Part shown: one piece after another, positions 8,802 to 18,101 of the stretch
Position numbering within the stretch: position 1 is the stretch's first letter
Layout of the letters: each line of letters begins with the position of its first letter
DNA from: Methylobacterium sp. J-090
GTDB taxonomy: Bacteria > Pseudomonadota > Alphaproteobacteria > Rhizobiales > Beijerinckiaceae
Reading direction: 5' to 3'
NCBI RefSeq assembly: GCF_022829345.1
Contig: NZ_JAKSXV010000096.1
Coordinates: 124,001 to 188,000, forward strand
DNA length: 64,000 bases
The notes under the pieces: generated by a model
Database searches by the model: none
What the model saw: the letters and a program-made list of their open reading frames with translations, nothing else
Told to the model about the DNA's origin: nothing
Program-made: the position numbers and the translations under genes

Positions 8802-9845
8802 ATGAACGTCCTCGGCATCGAAACGACCTGCGACGAGACCGCCGCCGCCGTGGTGTGCCCGGGCGAGGGGGGGCGCGGGCGCATCCTCTCCAACGAGGTC
8901 CTGAGCCAGATCGCCGAGCACGCGGCCTATGGTGGCGTGGTGCCGGAAATCGCGGCCCGCGCCCATGTCGAGGTCCTGGACCGGCTCATCGTCCGCGCCC
9001 TCGATGGCGCCGGCCTGCGCCTTTCCGATGTCGATGGCATCGCGGTGGCGGCCGGCCCCGGACTCATCGGCGGCGTGCTCATCGGGCTCGTGACGGCCAA
9101 GACCCTGTCGTTGGTCGCGCGCAAGCCCCTCATCGCCGTCAATCATCTCGAGGCCCATGCCCTCACGGCGCGGCTCACGGACGGGATCGGCTTTCCCTAC
9201 CTCCTTCTGCTCGCGTCGGGCGGCCACACCCAACTCGTGGCGGTCAAGGGCGTCGGCGACTACGTGCGCCTCGGCACCACCATCGACGACGCCATCGGCG
9301 AGGCCTTCGACAAGGTCGCGAAGCTGTTGGGCCTCGGTTATCCGGGCGGCCCCGAGGTGGAACGCATGGCCGAGTCCGGCGACCCCGAGCGCTTCGCCCT
9401 GCCGCGCCCCATGCTCGGCCGGCGCGAAGCCAATTTCTCCCTGTCCGGCCTGAAGACCGCCCTGCGGATCGAGGCCGAGAAAATCGCGCCTCTCTCGAGC
9501 GTCGATGTCGCCGACCTCTGCGCCGGCTTCCAGGCGGCCGTCGTCGATGTGATCGTCGATCGCCTGCGGGTGGCCATGCGTGATTTCACCGACGTGGCCG
9601 GGCATCCCACCGCCCTCGTCGCCGCCGGTGGCGTCGCAGCCAACGGCGCCATCCGGCGGGCACTCACCACGCAGGCCGGGGAGGCGGGCCTCGCCTTCGT
9701 GGCGCCGCCCTTGGCGCTCTGCGGCGACAACGGCGCGATGATCGCCTGGGCCGGGATCGAACGCCTGCGCCTCGGCCTCGTCGACGACCTCACCGCCCCG
9801 GCCCGAGCCCGCTGGCCGTTCGCCGAGCCCGTCGCCGCCGCCTGA
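8802..9845 (+). CDS. tsaD: tRNA N6-threonylcarbamoyladenosine synthase subunit TsaD
   Basis: TsaD transfers the threonylcarbamoyl group to A37 of ANN-decoding tRNAs together with TsaB and TsaE. The 347-residue protein opens [18 protein letters not shown], the family's ATPase phosphate motif. It has the metal-binding HxxxH in [12 protein letters not shown], the nucleotide loop [12 protein letters not shown], and the C-terminal [20 protein letters not shown]. The ATG at 8802 starts at the conserved N-terminus. It is divergent from hemD and is followed 26 bases later by gpsA, the normal alphaproteobacterial order. Confidence 0.96.
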   Translation: MNVLGIETTCDETAAAVVCPGEGGRGRILSNEVLSQIAEHAAYGGVVPEIAARAHVEVLDRLIVRALDGAGLRLSDVDGIAVAAGPGLIGGVLIGLVTAKTLSLVARKPLIAVNHLEAHALTARLTDGIGFPYLLLLASGGHTQLVAVKGVGDYVRLGTTIDDAIGEAFDKVAKLLGLGYPGGPEVERMAESGDPERFALPRPMLGRREANFSLSGLKTALRIEAEKIAPLSSVDVADLCAGFQAAVVDVIVDRLRVAMRDFTDVAGHPTALVAAGGVAANGAIRRALTTQAGEAGLAFVAPPLALCGDNGAMIAWAGIERLRLGLVDDLTAPARARWPFAEPVAAA

Positions 9846-9871
9846 CCGGAGCAAGCCATGAGAGCTCGCCC

Positions 9872-10864
9872 ATGAGCAGACCTATCGCCGTGGTCGGCGG
9901 CGGCGCCTGGGGGACGGCGCTCGCCAACGCGGCGGCCGTCGCCGGCCATCCCGTGATCCTGTGGCTGCGCGACGCCGGAGCGGCCGTCCGCCTGGAAGCG
10001 ACCCGCGAGAACGCGCGCTACCTTCCCGGCGTGCCTCTCCACGCCGCCATCCGCGCCACCGCCGATGCGGGCGCCCTGCGCGAGGCCGCCACGGTCCTGA
10101 TGGTCACCCCGGCCCAGACCCTGCGCGCGGTCCTTGCCAACCTCGCCCCGTCCTGGGAGGCGGGAACTGACATCGTGCTCTGTGCCAAGGGGATCGAGCG
10201 CGGCAGCGACGCTTTCATGAGCGCGGTGGCCGCCGACATCGTCGGCCCCGGCGCCCCCGTGGCGGTCCTGTCGGGTCCGAGCTTCGCGGCGGACGTCGCC
10301 CGTGGCCTGCCCACGGCCGTCACCCTGGCGGCCGCCGATGCGGGCCTCGCCGCGCGCCTCGCCACCGCCCTGTCGGGGCCGAACCTGCGGGTCTACCATA
10401 CGGACGACGTCCGCGGCGTCGAGGTCGGCGGCGCGGGTAAGAACGTCCTCGCCATCGCATCCGGCATCGTCGCCGGACGCGGCTTGGGTGAATCGGCGCG
10501 GGCCGCCCTCATCGCCCGGGCCTTCGCCGAGCTCATGCGCTTCGCCCGCGCCTACGGCGGACGGCCGGAGACCCTCATGGGCCTGTCGGGCCTCGGCGAC
10601 CTCGTGCTGACCGCCTCCTCGCCGCAATCGCGCAACTTCGCCTTCGGCCTGGCGCTCGGCGCCGGCGCCTCGCCCGAGGATGCCGCCGGCGGCAAGCTCG
10701 CCGAGGGTGCCTACACCGCCGCCGCCCTCGTGGCCCTGGCCCGCGCGCGCGCCGTCGAGATGCCCGTAGCCGAGGCCGTTGCCGCCATCGTGTCGGGGGA
10801 GGCCAGCGTCGAGACCGTCATCGCCGCCCTCCTGGCGCGCCCGCTGAAGGGCGAAGCCGAATGA
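9872..10864 (+). CDS. gpsA: Glycerol-3-phosphate dehydrogenase [NAD(P)+]
   Basis: It reduces dihydroxyacetone phosphate to sn-glycerol 3-phosphate, the backbone for phospholipids. The 330-residue protein has the N-terminal Rossmann motif VVGGGAWGTALAN, the substrate motif VLSGPSFAADVARGLP, the catalytic-lysine region GVEVGGAGKNVLAIA and the C-terminal GLSGLGDLVLT. Its stop overlaps the start of the next gene by four bases (ATGA), so the two are translationally coupled. It is in a short plus-strand operon after tsaD. Confidence 0.96.
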   Translation: MSRPIAVVGGGAWGTALANAAAVAGHPVILWLRDAGAAVRLEATRENARYLPGVPLHAAIRATADAGALREAATVLMVTPAQTLRAVLANLAPSWEAGTDIVLCAKGIERGSDAFMSAVAADIVGPGAPVAVLSGPSFAADVARGLPTAVTLAAADAGLAARLATALSGPNLRVYHTDDVRGVEVGGAGKNVLAIASGIVAGRGLGESARAALIARAFAELMRFARAYGGRPETLMGLSGLGDLVLTASSPQSRNFAFGLALGAGASPEDAAGGKLAEGAYTAAALVALARARAVEMPVAEAVAAIVSGEASVETVIAALLARPLKGEAE

Positions 10865-11325
10865 AACCGGGACCGCTCCACGCATTCCTCGCCGGTGATG
10901 GCAAGGACGACACCGGGCGCGGGCTGACCGACGTCCTGGCGTTCGGCAATGCCCGGATCGAGGGCGTGCATGACTTCATCCAATGGTGCTTCCCGCTCCA
11001 CGAAGCGAGCCTCGCCGTACCGGGCGCCCCCGTCCTGACCCGCGCCGAAGCCGATGCCATTCGGGCCGACCGAGCGGCCCTCGCGGGCCTGCGCGCGGGG
11101 CGCGACCGCATGATGCGGTTCTATCGCGAAACGGACGGCTGGCTGCGCACGCACGATCACAACCACCTGCGCATCACCCGTATCCTGCACGCCCTGCGCG
11201 ATCTCCTGGGGCCGGAGGAGGCCCGCACCTTCCACGCCTTCGTGCTGGCCCGCAACGCCGAGGCCGGCGCGCCGATCAACTCCAGCAGCCTGCGCTACTG
11301 GGCGAGCGCGCTCGCGGGGGACTGA
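10861..11325 (+). CDS. OGFr_N (opioid growth factor receptor-like) domain protein
   Basis: A 154-residue protein whose core (TDVLAFGNARIEGVHDFIQW, followed by CFPLHEAS and later RFYRETDGWL, NHLRITRILHALRDL, SSLRYWASAL) matches the OGFr_N domain. The domain is named after the vertebrate receptor but is widespread in bacteria without a known biochemical role. The protein is soluble, helical and has a Trp/Phe-rich core. It overlaps the gpsA stop by four bases. In several Hyphomicrobiales the gene in this slot between gpsA and the EVE gene is, as I remember, a YciI-like gene, so this looks like a lineage-specific substitution. Confidence 0.85.
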   Translation: MKPGPLHAFLAGDGKDDTGRGLTDVLAFGNARIEGVHDFIQWCFPLHEASLAVPGAPVLTRAEADAIRADRAALAGLRAGRDRMMRFYRETDGWLRTHDHNHLRITRILHALRDLLGPEEARTFHAFVLARNAEAGAPINSSSLRYWASALAGD

Positions 11326-11375
11326 CGGCCGCGCTTCTTCGATGATAAGCCACGCGCCGTTTCCCGGAGATCCGC

Positions 11376-11792
11376 ATGGCCCATTGGCTCTACAAGTCCG
11401 AACCCGCGACGTGGTCGTGGGATCAGCAGGTCGCGGCCGGGGCAACCGGCACCCACTGGAACGGCGTGCGAAATCACGTCGCCAAGAAGAACCTCCAGGC
11501 CATGGAGGTCGGCGAGCTCGGGTTCTTCTACCATTCCAACGAGGGCAAGGCCGTGGTCGGGATCGTCGAGGTGATCCGGCCGTATTACCCGGACGAGTCC
11601 GACCCCACGGGCCGCTTCGGCATGGTGGACCTGCGCGCCGTGGAAGCTTTGCCCCAGTCCGTCACACTGGAGGCGATCAAGGCCGATCCGCGCCTCGCCG
11701 CCATGGTGCTCGCCAACAATTCCCGCCTGTCCGTGCAGCCGGTGACGGACGAGGAATGGGCGATCGTGCGGGCGATGGGCGGGCTCGCCTGA
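11376..11792 (+). CDS. EVE domain-containing protein (THYN1-like)
   Basis: A 138-residue single-domain protein starting MAHWLYKSEPATWSWDQQ, followed by THWNGVRNHVAKKNLQAM and GELGFFYHSNEGKAVVGIVE. This is the EVE fold, which is related to PUA domains and in other proteins binds modified bases in nucleic acids. No fused domain is present. It lies 50 bases after the OGFr_N gene and ends 8 bases from the response regulator gene that comes the other way. A role in tRNA or DNA modified-base recognition is inference from the family. Confidence 0.92.
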   Translation: MAHWLYKSEPATWSWDQQVAAGATGTHWNGVRNHVAKKNLQAMEVGELGFFYHSNEGKAVVGIVEVIRPYYPDESDPTGRFGMVDLRAVEALPQSVTLEAIKADPRLAAMVLANNSRLSVQPVTDEEWAIVRAMGGLA

Positions 11793-11800
11793 GCCCTGCT

Positions 11801-12463
11801 TCACCCCTGCCGCTGGGCCTGCGTCACCGCCACGTGGATGAGTTCGGCCAGGGTGCGGACGCCGAGCTTCTGGCGCATCTGCGAGCAGGCATTGGTGACG
11901 GTCTTGTAGCTCACCGACAGGTCGCTCGCGATGGCGCCGTAGGATTTGCCCTGGGCCAGACGCGCCAGGATCTGCTGCTCGCGCGGAGTCAGCTGGGCCT
12001 CGGGGGTGCGGCGCGGGTCGGTGCGCAGCATGGCGACCTCCGTAGCCAGGCGCCGGTCGAGGTAGACCTGTCCGGCGCGCACCCTGTCGAACGCCTCGAA
12101 CAACTCGCCTGAGGCGTGGTCCTTGAGAACGTAGCCGAGCGCCCCCGCCTCCAGGGCACGGGCGACGATGACCGGATCGTTGTGCATGCTGAACACGAGG
12201 ATGCGCACCTGCGGATCGACGCCGCGCATCCGCCTGATCAGGGCGAGGCCCGCGAGGCCACTGCCCTGGAAGGTCAGGTCGCAGATCACCATGGACGGCT
12301 TGAGGCGATGGAAGGCGCGGTAGGCCGCGACCACGGTGGTCGCCTCGGCGATGCGCTCGACACCGGCATCCTCCAGCACCCGGCGGCAGCCCTGGAGCAC
12401 GATCGGGTGATCGTCGATGACGAGAACGGGAGCTCGCGTGAGGGTGGTGGGGATCGCATTCAT
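11801..12463 (-). CDS. NarL/FixJ-family response regulator
   Basis: A 220-residue two-domain protein. The receiver (residues 12-125) has the acidic pair Asp17-Asp18 in VLVIDDHPIV, the phospho-acceptor Asp62 in MVICDLTF and Lys114 in YVLKDH. The LuxR-type helix-turn-helix is at about 157-212 (LTPREQQILARLAQGKSY, then IASDLSVSYKTVTNACSQM). The ATG at 12463 overlaps the stop of the upstream kinase gene in an ATGA, so regulator and kinase are coupled and form a cognate pair. Targets are not evident from the neighbourhood. Confidence 0.93.
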   Translation of the reverse strand: MNAIPTTLTRAPVLVIDDHPIVLQGCRRVLEDAGVERIAEATTVVAAYRAFHRLKPSMVICDLTFQGSGLAGLALIRRMRGVDPQVRILVFSMHNDPVIVARALEAGALGYVLKDHASGELFEAFDRVRAGQVYLDRRLATEVAMLRTDPRRTPEAQLTPREQQILARLAQGKSYGAIASDLSVSYKTVTNACSQMRQKLGVRTLAELIHVAVTQAQRQG

Positions 12464-13887
12464 GCGTCGGGGATCGCGCTCGTGTCCTCGGACCGTTCGG
12501 AACCGAACGGAATCATGATCCGGACAACCGTCCCAGGCCACCCGTTGTCAAGCACCAAAGTGCCACCCAGGGCCCCGACGCGCTCGCGCATCCCCGACAA
12601 ACCGAGTCCGACCCGGTGATCGGGGGCGATTCCGCCGCCGTCGTCGCGCACGGTGATGACGAGGCGTGCATGCGCTTCCTCATGGGCCTCCACGGTGACT
12701 CTCCCCGCCCGCCCATGTCGGACGGCGTTGGTCATGCTTTCCTGGATACAACGGAACACCGTCAGGTCGGTGACGTCGCCGTAGCCGGAACCAAGTCCGT
12801 CGAATGCGCCGGCGAAATCCGTTCCCGAATGCCGTCGGGTGAAATCCCGCAACAGCAAGACGAGGCAATCGGGCAGGGGAACCTGCCCCAGGGCGTGCGG
12901 TCGCAGACGGTTGAGGAGATCTCGGTTCAGGGTCTGCACTTGGCCGACGATGGTGCTGATCTCCTCGGCGCGCTGGGTGAGCTTGGCCCGGTCCGGCGCG
13001 GCCACGGCGCCGGCCATGCGGATCACCGAGGCGGCGTTGGCCTCCAGGGCGAACAGGCACGGGCCGAATTCGTCGTGGAGCTCCAGTGCCGTGGCCCGAC
13101 GCTCGTCGTCCTGTGCGGAGAGGAGCTGACGGTTGAGCCGCCCGTTGGCCGCTCGGGTCTCCGACAGGGCCTGCGCCACGCTGTTGAAGCGCGCGGCGAT
13201 GATGGCGAGTTCGCGGGACGCCGGAGGAGCGAGGCGGGCCGTGTAGTCCTGCCGCTCGAGCTGGGTCAGGCCGTCGGCGACCTGCGTCAGGGGTGCCAGG
13301 ACCCGGCCGAACGCCACGTAGAGGGCGGCGAGCAGCCCGAGGCTGACGAGCAGGCTCGCGAGCGACAGGGAGACGGCGTAGCCCCAAACTTCGTCGATCT
13401 CGTCGCGGGGCTGGGTGGTGATCCGCGCCGTGCCAATGCTCCGTCCCTGGACCACGATCGGCAACTCGTGCTGTCGTGTTGCGGGCGCGATCAAGGCGAC
13501 GAACCAGCGCGGGGGGTCGTGCTGATCCCGGCGCAGGCGCGGGGAGGGCGCCGGCACCACGGCGCCCGACGCATCGAGGACGGTGACGCGGACGTGGCGC
13601 AGGCCCTGGACGCGCAGGCGCAAGGTCTGGAGCAGGGTCTCGGGTGAGGCCGATTGCGCGAGATCGATGGTATCGGAGACGAGGAGCTCGACATTGGCCA
13701 GGGCGGCCTTCATCTCGACCTCGACGGCCGAACGCGCGTTGAGCACGATGACCCCGCACGAGAGCAGTGCCGCCAGGAGATCGATGGCCAGCACCAGGAG
13801 AATCATCCGCGTCCGCGTCGGCAGACGCGCCCACAACGTGGGGGCGGTGGCCCAACCAGGGGGATTCGAGGCGGGGGCCGTCATCAT
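12460..13887 (-). CDS. NarX/UhpB-type membrane sensor histidine kinase
   Basis: A 475-residue kinase with a transmembrane helix at about 27-49, a periplasmic sensing loop of ~120 residues, a second helix at about 170-194 and a HAMP segment (about 195-245). Then comes a HisKA_3 dimerisation domain with His271 in ATALELHDEFGPCLFALE, and a HATPase with CIQESMTNAVRHGRAG and VRDDGGGIAPDHRVGLGLSG. This is the HPK7 class that pairs with LuxR-type regulators, and the overlapping regulator gene confirms the pairing. The periplasmic loop shows no motif I can name. Two consecutive ATG codons begin the frame; no strong ribosome site chooses between them. Confidence 0.92.
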   Translation of the reverse strand: MMTAPASNPPGWATAPTLWARLPTRTRMILLVLAIDLLAALLSCGVIVLNARSAVEVEMKAALANVELLVSDTIDLAQSASPETLLQTLRLRVQGLRHVRVTVLDASGAVVPAPSPRLRRDQHDPPRWFVALIAPATRQHELPIVVQGRSIGTARITTQPRDEIDEVWGYAVSLSLASLLVSLGLLAALYVAFGRVLAPLTQVADGLTQLERQDYTARLAPPASRELAIIAARFNSVAQALSETRAANGRLNRQLLSAQDDERRATALELHDEFGPCLFALEANAASVIRMAGAVAAPDRAKLTQRAEEISTIVGQVQTLNRDLLNRLRPHALGQVPLPDCLVLLLRDFTRRHSGTDFAGAFDGLGSGYGDVTDLTVFRCIQESMTNAVRHGRAGRVTVEAHEEAHARLVITVRDDGGGIAPDHRVGLGLSGMRERVGALGGTLVLDNGWPGTVVRIMIPFGSERSEDTSAIPDA

Positions 13888-13997
13888 GGTCGGTGTGCCG
13901 GGAAACGGGGCAGGACGTCGGTCGCTTGTAGCTCAGTCGCGACGGGATGGAACGCGCCGCGCGCGGTTCTCCCGTGGGCACGGTGGAATCCCGAACG

Positions 13998-14981
13998 GTG
14001 AATGATGCGGGTGAAACGATCCGCGATCATCTCGCGCGGGCCCTCGACGATCCGACATCGCATTGGAACCTCGGCGGGTTCGGCGCCGTGGCCGCGTTCG
14101 GCCATGCCGTCGGTGAGCCGGTCGGGCGCCTCGGACGTTTCGGGCGACTGACACCGCGCGGCGCCCTGATCCTCGACCCCACCGACGAACTCGTGATGGT
14201 CGCCTACGAGACCGGGTTCGCTGGTGGCTGGAGCCATTGCGTCGCCCTGTGCCTTCCCGCGGCCAGCGCCCTGGTGCCGGGTCCGGAGGTCGTCACACAG
14301 AGGGGACCGGACGCCGGCGCCGCCCGTCGTGAAGACAGCGACGCCCTCCTGTTCGACCTCGGCGTTGGGATTCCGCAGGGTTGGGCCGGATTGCGGACCC
14401 GCGATCCGGACCTCGTCGCCCGCCTGTCGGCGGCCTGCGGGACATCGGCCTTCGCGCCCGACAGTCCGGTGCCCCGGCTCCTCGCCGAACGTCGGACGGA
14501 TGTGGTGATGGGAACGCCGCTCGGGCGGATCGAGGTGTTCGGCGGCCCCCATGTGCCCGTCCCGGGCGGGCCGCGCGCCTTCGTCGCCCCGCAGGTGTTG
14601 CGAGCCCGCCGGACCCATGCGGCCACGGCGCCGATCCCGCCCGGCCTGATCCCTTGCGCCAATCTCCATCCGCCCCATCCCTGCCGCGACGCGGAGGGAC
14701 GGCCGAGTCCGTTCGATGCGGGTGCTCACGCCGCCTTTCAAGCCGTGCTGGCGCGTTGGGGAGACCCCCGCCTCTTCGCCCTCAAATTGCGGCTCGCGGC
14801 GGGCGAGGCCATGCCCCGCGGCGCCGACCGCGCAGCGCGCACCGTCGCCCGGGTCGTGGCGGCACAGGTCGCGTGCCGGGCTGAAGCCGGCCCCGAACCC
14901 GGCATTGGCCAGATGGCGGGCAAGATGGTGCTTGCATCGTACCGGGACGGAGAAAAGACGATCCGCGACACCACTCCTTAA
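13998..14981 (+). CDS. Conserved hypothetical protein (possibly DUF6925)
   Basis: About 327 residues from a GTG at 13998; the frame is open to an ATG at 13947, which would overlap the divergent kinase promoter region more closely. The start is therefore uncertain. The protein has no transmembrane helix or signal peptide. It contains HWNLGGFGAVAAFGH near the N-terminus, DALLFDLGVGIPQG in the middle, and a Cys/His-containing stretch, LIPCANLHPPHPCRD. I think it belongs to the hyphomicrobial DUF6925 group but cannot confirm this. No function can be assigned. It is divergent from the sensor kinase gene (110 bases between the starts). Confidence 0.7.
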   Translation: MNDAGETIRDHLARALDDPTSHWNLGGFGAVAAFGHAVGEPVGRLGRFGRLTPRGALILDPTDELVMVAYETGFAGGWSHCVALCLPAASALVPGPEVVTQRGPDAGAARREDSDALLFDLGVGIPQGWAGLRTRDPDLVARLSAACGTSAFAPDSPVPRLLAERRTDVVMGTPLGRIEVFGGPHVPVPGGPRAFVAPQVLRARRTHAATAPIPPGLIPCANLHPPHPCRDAEGRPSPFDAGAHAAFQAVLARWGDPRLFALKLRLAAGEAMPRGADRAARTVARVVAAQVACRAEAGPEPGIGQMAGKMVLASYRDGEKTIRDTTP

Positions 14982-15144
14982 AGCGTGCGGCTTACTCCAG
15001 ATATCAACCGGGTAAACTCGGGCTTCGACTGTCGATACGTTGCCGGACATCTTCATGCCCCATTGTCGGGATCAGTTCACGAACACGGCACCGCGTCAGC
15101 GGCCGGAAACGGTCGCCGGGTGCGTTCGGGATGACTCCACGCTG

Positions 15145-15957
15145 ATGTCGATTGCCCTCGATCCGTCCGAGATGCGCGCCCCCGTCGAAGGCCGCGCGCC
15201 CGGCACACCCAAGGCGCCGTCGCGCGTCGGCCGCCTCGCCCTGATGACGGTTCTGGGCGGTGTCGGCCTCGTCGGCCTGTCGGCCGGGGCCTATTCGATG
15301 CTCTCGGGCCTCGCCGGGCCGCCTCCCTCCAAGGTCCGCATGGGTCGGGTCTCGGCCGATTGGCCCGATCTGCGTGACGGCGTGCCCGCGTTGGCGCCGT
15401 CCCATCGCCCATCCAGTCCGGTACCGGTGCCTGCCGCGATCGAGGCTGCCGTGCCTGATCCCGCGCCGCTCAAGGCCGTATCGGCGCCGGTGGAGGCGAA
15501 GCCGGCTCAAGTCGCCAGCGTCGCGCCGGCCGCCAAGCCCGCGCGTTTGCCCGTCATCGAGAACGCCGCGACGGTGCCGGCCGCCCCTGCCGTAGCCCTC
15601 GTGGAGAAGGCTCGCACCGCCCCCCTCGTCGCCCCGACGCCCATCGAGACCACCCGGGCCCGCACCACAACCGGCGGGACCTTCGCGGCCCTTCCGCCGG
15701 CGCCCGCCCTCTCGGAAGCCGCGCCCAAACCGAAGGCCGCTCCCGTCGTGGCGCGGACGAAGCCTGCCGCCAAGCCGGCGCCCGCCACCGCCGAGAAGGT
15801 CGCCGCCGCGCAACCGGCGCAGGCTTCCGAGCCGGAGGTCGAGGAGACCGAGATGTTCGGGATGAAGGTGCCGTCCCTGGCCCCCGTCGGCCGCAAGCTC
15901 GTCGAGGGCGTCGAGGCCTTCGGCAACGCGGTCAAGCGCTTCCCCGAGCAGTTCTGA
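15145..15957 (+). CDS. Hypothetical Pro/Ala-rich single-pass membrane protein
   Basis: A 270-residue protein if started at the ATG at 15145 (MSIALDPSEMRAPVEGRAPG); the frame is open upstream to 15040 but that part does not look protein-like. One hydrophobic helix lies near residues 32-55 (LALMTVLGGVGLVGLSAGAY). The rest, to about residue 230, is low-complexity Pro/Ala/Lys/Val with repeated AAKPA and APV units. A short conserved-looking C-terminus follows (MFGMKVPSLAPVGRKLVEG). It could be an inner-membrane protein with a long extended periplasmic linker. No family is recognised. Confidence 0.7.
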   Translation: MSIALDPSEMRAPVEGRAPGTPKAPSRVGRLALMTVLGGVGLVGLSAGAYSMLSGLAGPPPSKVRMGRVSADWPDLRDGVPALAPSHRPSSPVPVPAAIEAAVPDPAPLKAVSAPVEAKPAQVASVAPAAKPARLPVIENAATVPAAPAVALVEKARTAPLVAPTPIETTRARTTTGGTFAALPPAPALSEAAPKPKAAPVVARTKPAAKPAPATAEKVAAAQPAQASEPEVEETEMFGMKVPSLAPVGRKLVEGVEAFGNAVKRFPEQF

Positions 15958-15997
15958 GGGCGATCCCGCCCCCATCCGGCTGCGCGCTCACGATCGG

Positions 15998-16037
15998 GAT
16001 AGGGGCAGCGGCCTCTCCTCCCCGTGAAGGGGAGGGG
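15998..16037. repeat. Intergenic GC-rich hairpin of the CTCCCC/GGGGAG type
   Basis: The spacer between the Pro/Ala-rich protein gene and the convergent helicase gene holds CTCCTCCCC-GTGAA-GGGGAGGGG, a short stem-loop. It has no T-run, so it is not a textbook intrinsic terminator. Similar CTCCCC/GGGGAG blocks occur near 47087 and in the larger element at 51052. Confidence 0.55.
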
Positions 16038-16083
16038 AAACCTCCGCTCGATCAACGAGATCTTAGATCTCGCCGGGGCTTTC

Positions 16084-17802
16084 CTACGACTTCGCCCTGC
16101 TGCGCGGCTTCTTGCCGATCTCGCGTTCGTGGCGAGCGCCGCGCGGACTCTTGAAGCCCTTGGGGCCGCTGGCCTCCTGGTCGCTGCCGGCGCCGTCGAG
16201 GAGCGCTTCCACCTGAATTTCGGGCGAGCCGTTCTTGGCGAAGGTCTGGGCGAAGCGCGAGGCCGCGCCGCCGCGCACTTCGAACTTGGTTTCCCGATCG
16301 AAGATCCGGATGGCGCCGATCTCCTGGCGGCCGATATTGCCGCGGCGGGTCAGCATCGGCAGCAGGCGGCGTGGGTCGGCGTTGTCGCGCCGGCCGAGGT
16401 TGAGCCGGAACCACACCGAGGGGCCCTCGGCGTCGATACGGGCGGTATCGGCGGGATCGTAGACCGGCCGGGCCTTGCGCTCAGGGCCAGCACCCGGGTC
16501 GGTCACGTCCTCCGGCTCGGGCAGGCGCGCCCGGTAGATGCGCGCTAGCGCCGCGGCGAGCTCCTGAGGCGTGCGGCGGGCGAGCAGGGTCTCGCCCATG
16601 GCGACATCCTCCTCGGCCGGGGCCTCGGTGAACAGCGGGTCCTGCCACATCCGCTCGCCGTCGAGGGCGCGGATCTCGTCAGCGGTGGGCGGCCCTGCCC
16701 ACTCGGCGTTGACCTTGGCGATCATCAGCATCTGCTCGGCGCGCCGACGCTTGGAGGCCGGGATCAGCAGGACGGAAGTGCCCTTGCGGCCGGCGCGGCC
16801 CGTGCGGCCGGAGCGGTGTTGCAGTACCTCGGCGTCGTGCGGCAGGTCGGCGTGGATCACCAGACTGACGGTAGGCAGGTCGATGCCGCGGGCGGCGACA
16901 TCGGTGGCGACGCACACCTTGGCGCGGCCGTCGCGAAGCGCCTGGAGGGCGGCATTGCGCTCGCCCTGGCCGAGTTCGCCCGACAACGCCACGGCCAGGA
17001 AGCCGCGCTCGGTCAACACGGCCTGGAGGTGGCGAACGGCGTTGCGGGTGTTGCAGAACACGATGGCCGTCGGCGCATCGGTGAAGCGGAGGGTGTTGAC
17101 CACCACGTGCTCCAGCTCGCGCGGCACCACGCGGACGGCACGGTAGGTGATGTCCTCGTGGCCGCGCTCCTGACCCTTCACGGCGATGCGCAGGGCATCG
17201 TTCTGGTAGCGCTCGGCCAGAGTCGCGATGGCTTTCGGCAGGGTCGCCGAGAACAGCAGCGTGCGCCGGTCCTTCGGGGTCACCGACAGGATAAATTCGA
17301 GGTCGTCCCGGAAGCCGAGGTCGAGCATCTCGTCAGCCTCGTCGAGGACGACGGCGCGCAGATCCTGGGTCGCGAGGTTGCGGCGCTCGAGGTGATCGCG
17401 CAGCCGGCCAGGCGTGCCGACGACGATGTGAGCGCCGTCGTGGAGCTGGCTGCGCTCGCGACGCGGGTCCATGCCGCCAACGCAGGAGATCACCCGCGCG
17501 CCGGTCTCGGCGTAGAGCCACGACAATTCGCGCTCGACCTGAAGGGCGAGTTCACGGGTGGGCGCGATGACGAGGGCGAGCGGCGCGCCGGCGGGGCCGA
17601 ACCGCTCTGCGCCGTCGAGCAGCGTCTCGGCGAAGGCGAGGCCGTAGGCCACGGTCTTGCCGGAGCCGGTCTGGGCCGAGACGAGGAGGTCGCGCCCCTG
17701 TGCAGCCGCTTCGATCACCGCATTCTGGACGGGTGTGGGGTCTTCGTAGTCACGCGCGGCCAGAGCTCGGGAGAGCGGGGCCGGCAGGGTCGGAAAGGGC
17801 AC
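16084..17802 (-). CDS. DEAD-box RNA helicase with DbpA-type RNA-binding C-terminus
   Basis: From a GTG at 17802 the protein is 572 residues; the frame extends 52 codons further upstream without conserved sequence, and an AAGG lies 7-8 bases before the GTG. The helicase core shows the Q motif region (DYEDPTPVQNAVI), motif I AQTGSGKT, Ia PTRELALQ, TPGR, motif II DEAD, motif III SATLP and motif VI HRSGRTGRAG. The C-terminus (ADPRRLLPMLTRRGNIGRQE, then IGAIRIFD) is the DbpA/CsdA RNA-binding domain, ending in a Lys/Arg-rich tail. This architecture points to ribosome assembly or cold-shock RNA remodelling. It is divergent from the antiporter gene. Confidence 0.92.
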   Translation of the reverse strand: MPFPTLPAPLSRALAARDYEDPTPVQNAVIEAAAQGRDLLVSAQTGSGKTVAYGLAFAETLLDGAERFGPAGAPLALVIAPTRELALQVERELSWLYAETGARVISCVGGMDPRRERSQLHDGAHIVVGTPGRLRDHLERRNLATQDLRAVVLDEADEMLDLGFRDDLEFILSVTPKDRRTLLFSATLPKAIATLAERYQNDALRIAVKGQERGHEDITYRAVRVVPRELEHVVVNTLRFTDAPTAIVFCNTRNAVRHLQAVLTERGFLAVALSGELGQGERNAALQALRDGRAKVCVATDVAARGIDLPTVSLVIHADLPHDAEVLQHRSGRTGRAGRKGTSVLLIPASKRRRAEQMLMIAKVNAEWAGPPTADEIRALDGERMWQDPLFTEAPAEEDVAMGETLLARRTPQELAAALARIYRARLPEPEDVTDPGAGPERKARPVYDPADTARIDAEGPSVWFRLNLGRRDNADPRRLLPMLTRRGNIGRQEIGAIRIFDRETKFEVRGGAASRFAQTFAKNGSPEIQVEALLDGAGSDQEASGPKGFKSPRGARHEREIGKKPRSRAKS

Positions 17803-18101
17803 TGAGGAGCCTTGCAGGCAAACAGGCAAGAATCCGCCGAGGGATGGTCGCGCTGGGCGCGAATCGATTCCCTCGATGCGTGACTCCGGCCTCGATCGGT
17901 TACGGATACGTGGCGTTGTAGCCGGAACCGCGTCCGTGCGCCACGTCTGCGCACGCATGGGGGGTGTCCCGCACAGTTAAGTCTCGTTTTCCGGCTGTGT
18001 CCTCAGTCCCCGTGTGCCACTTAAGGCGGGTTGCGGCGGCTCCTCGTGCCGTCGCGGCGCGGTTTTCGGCGCCGCGGTTCTCGACGGCACAAGGATGAAG
18101 G

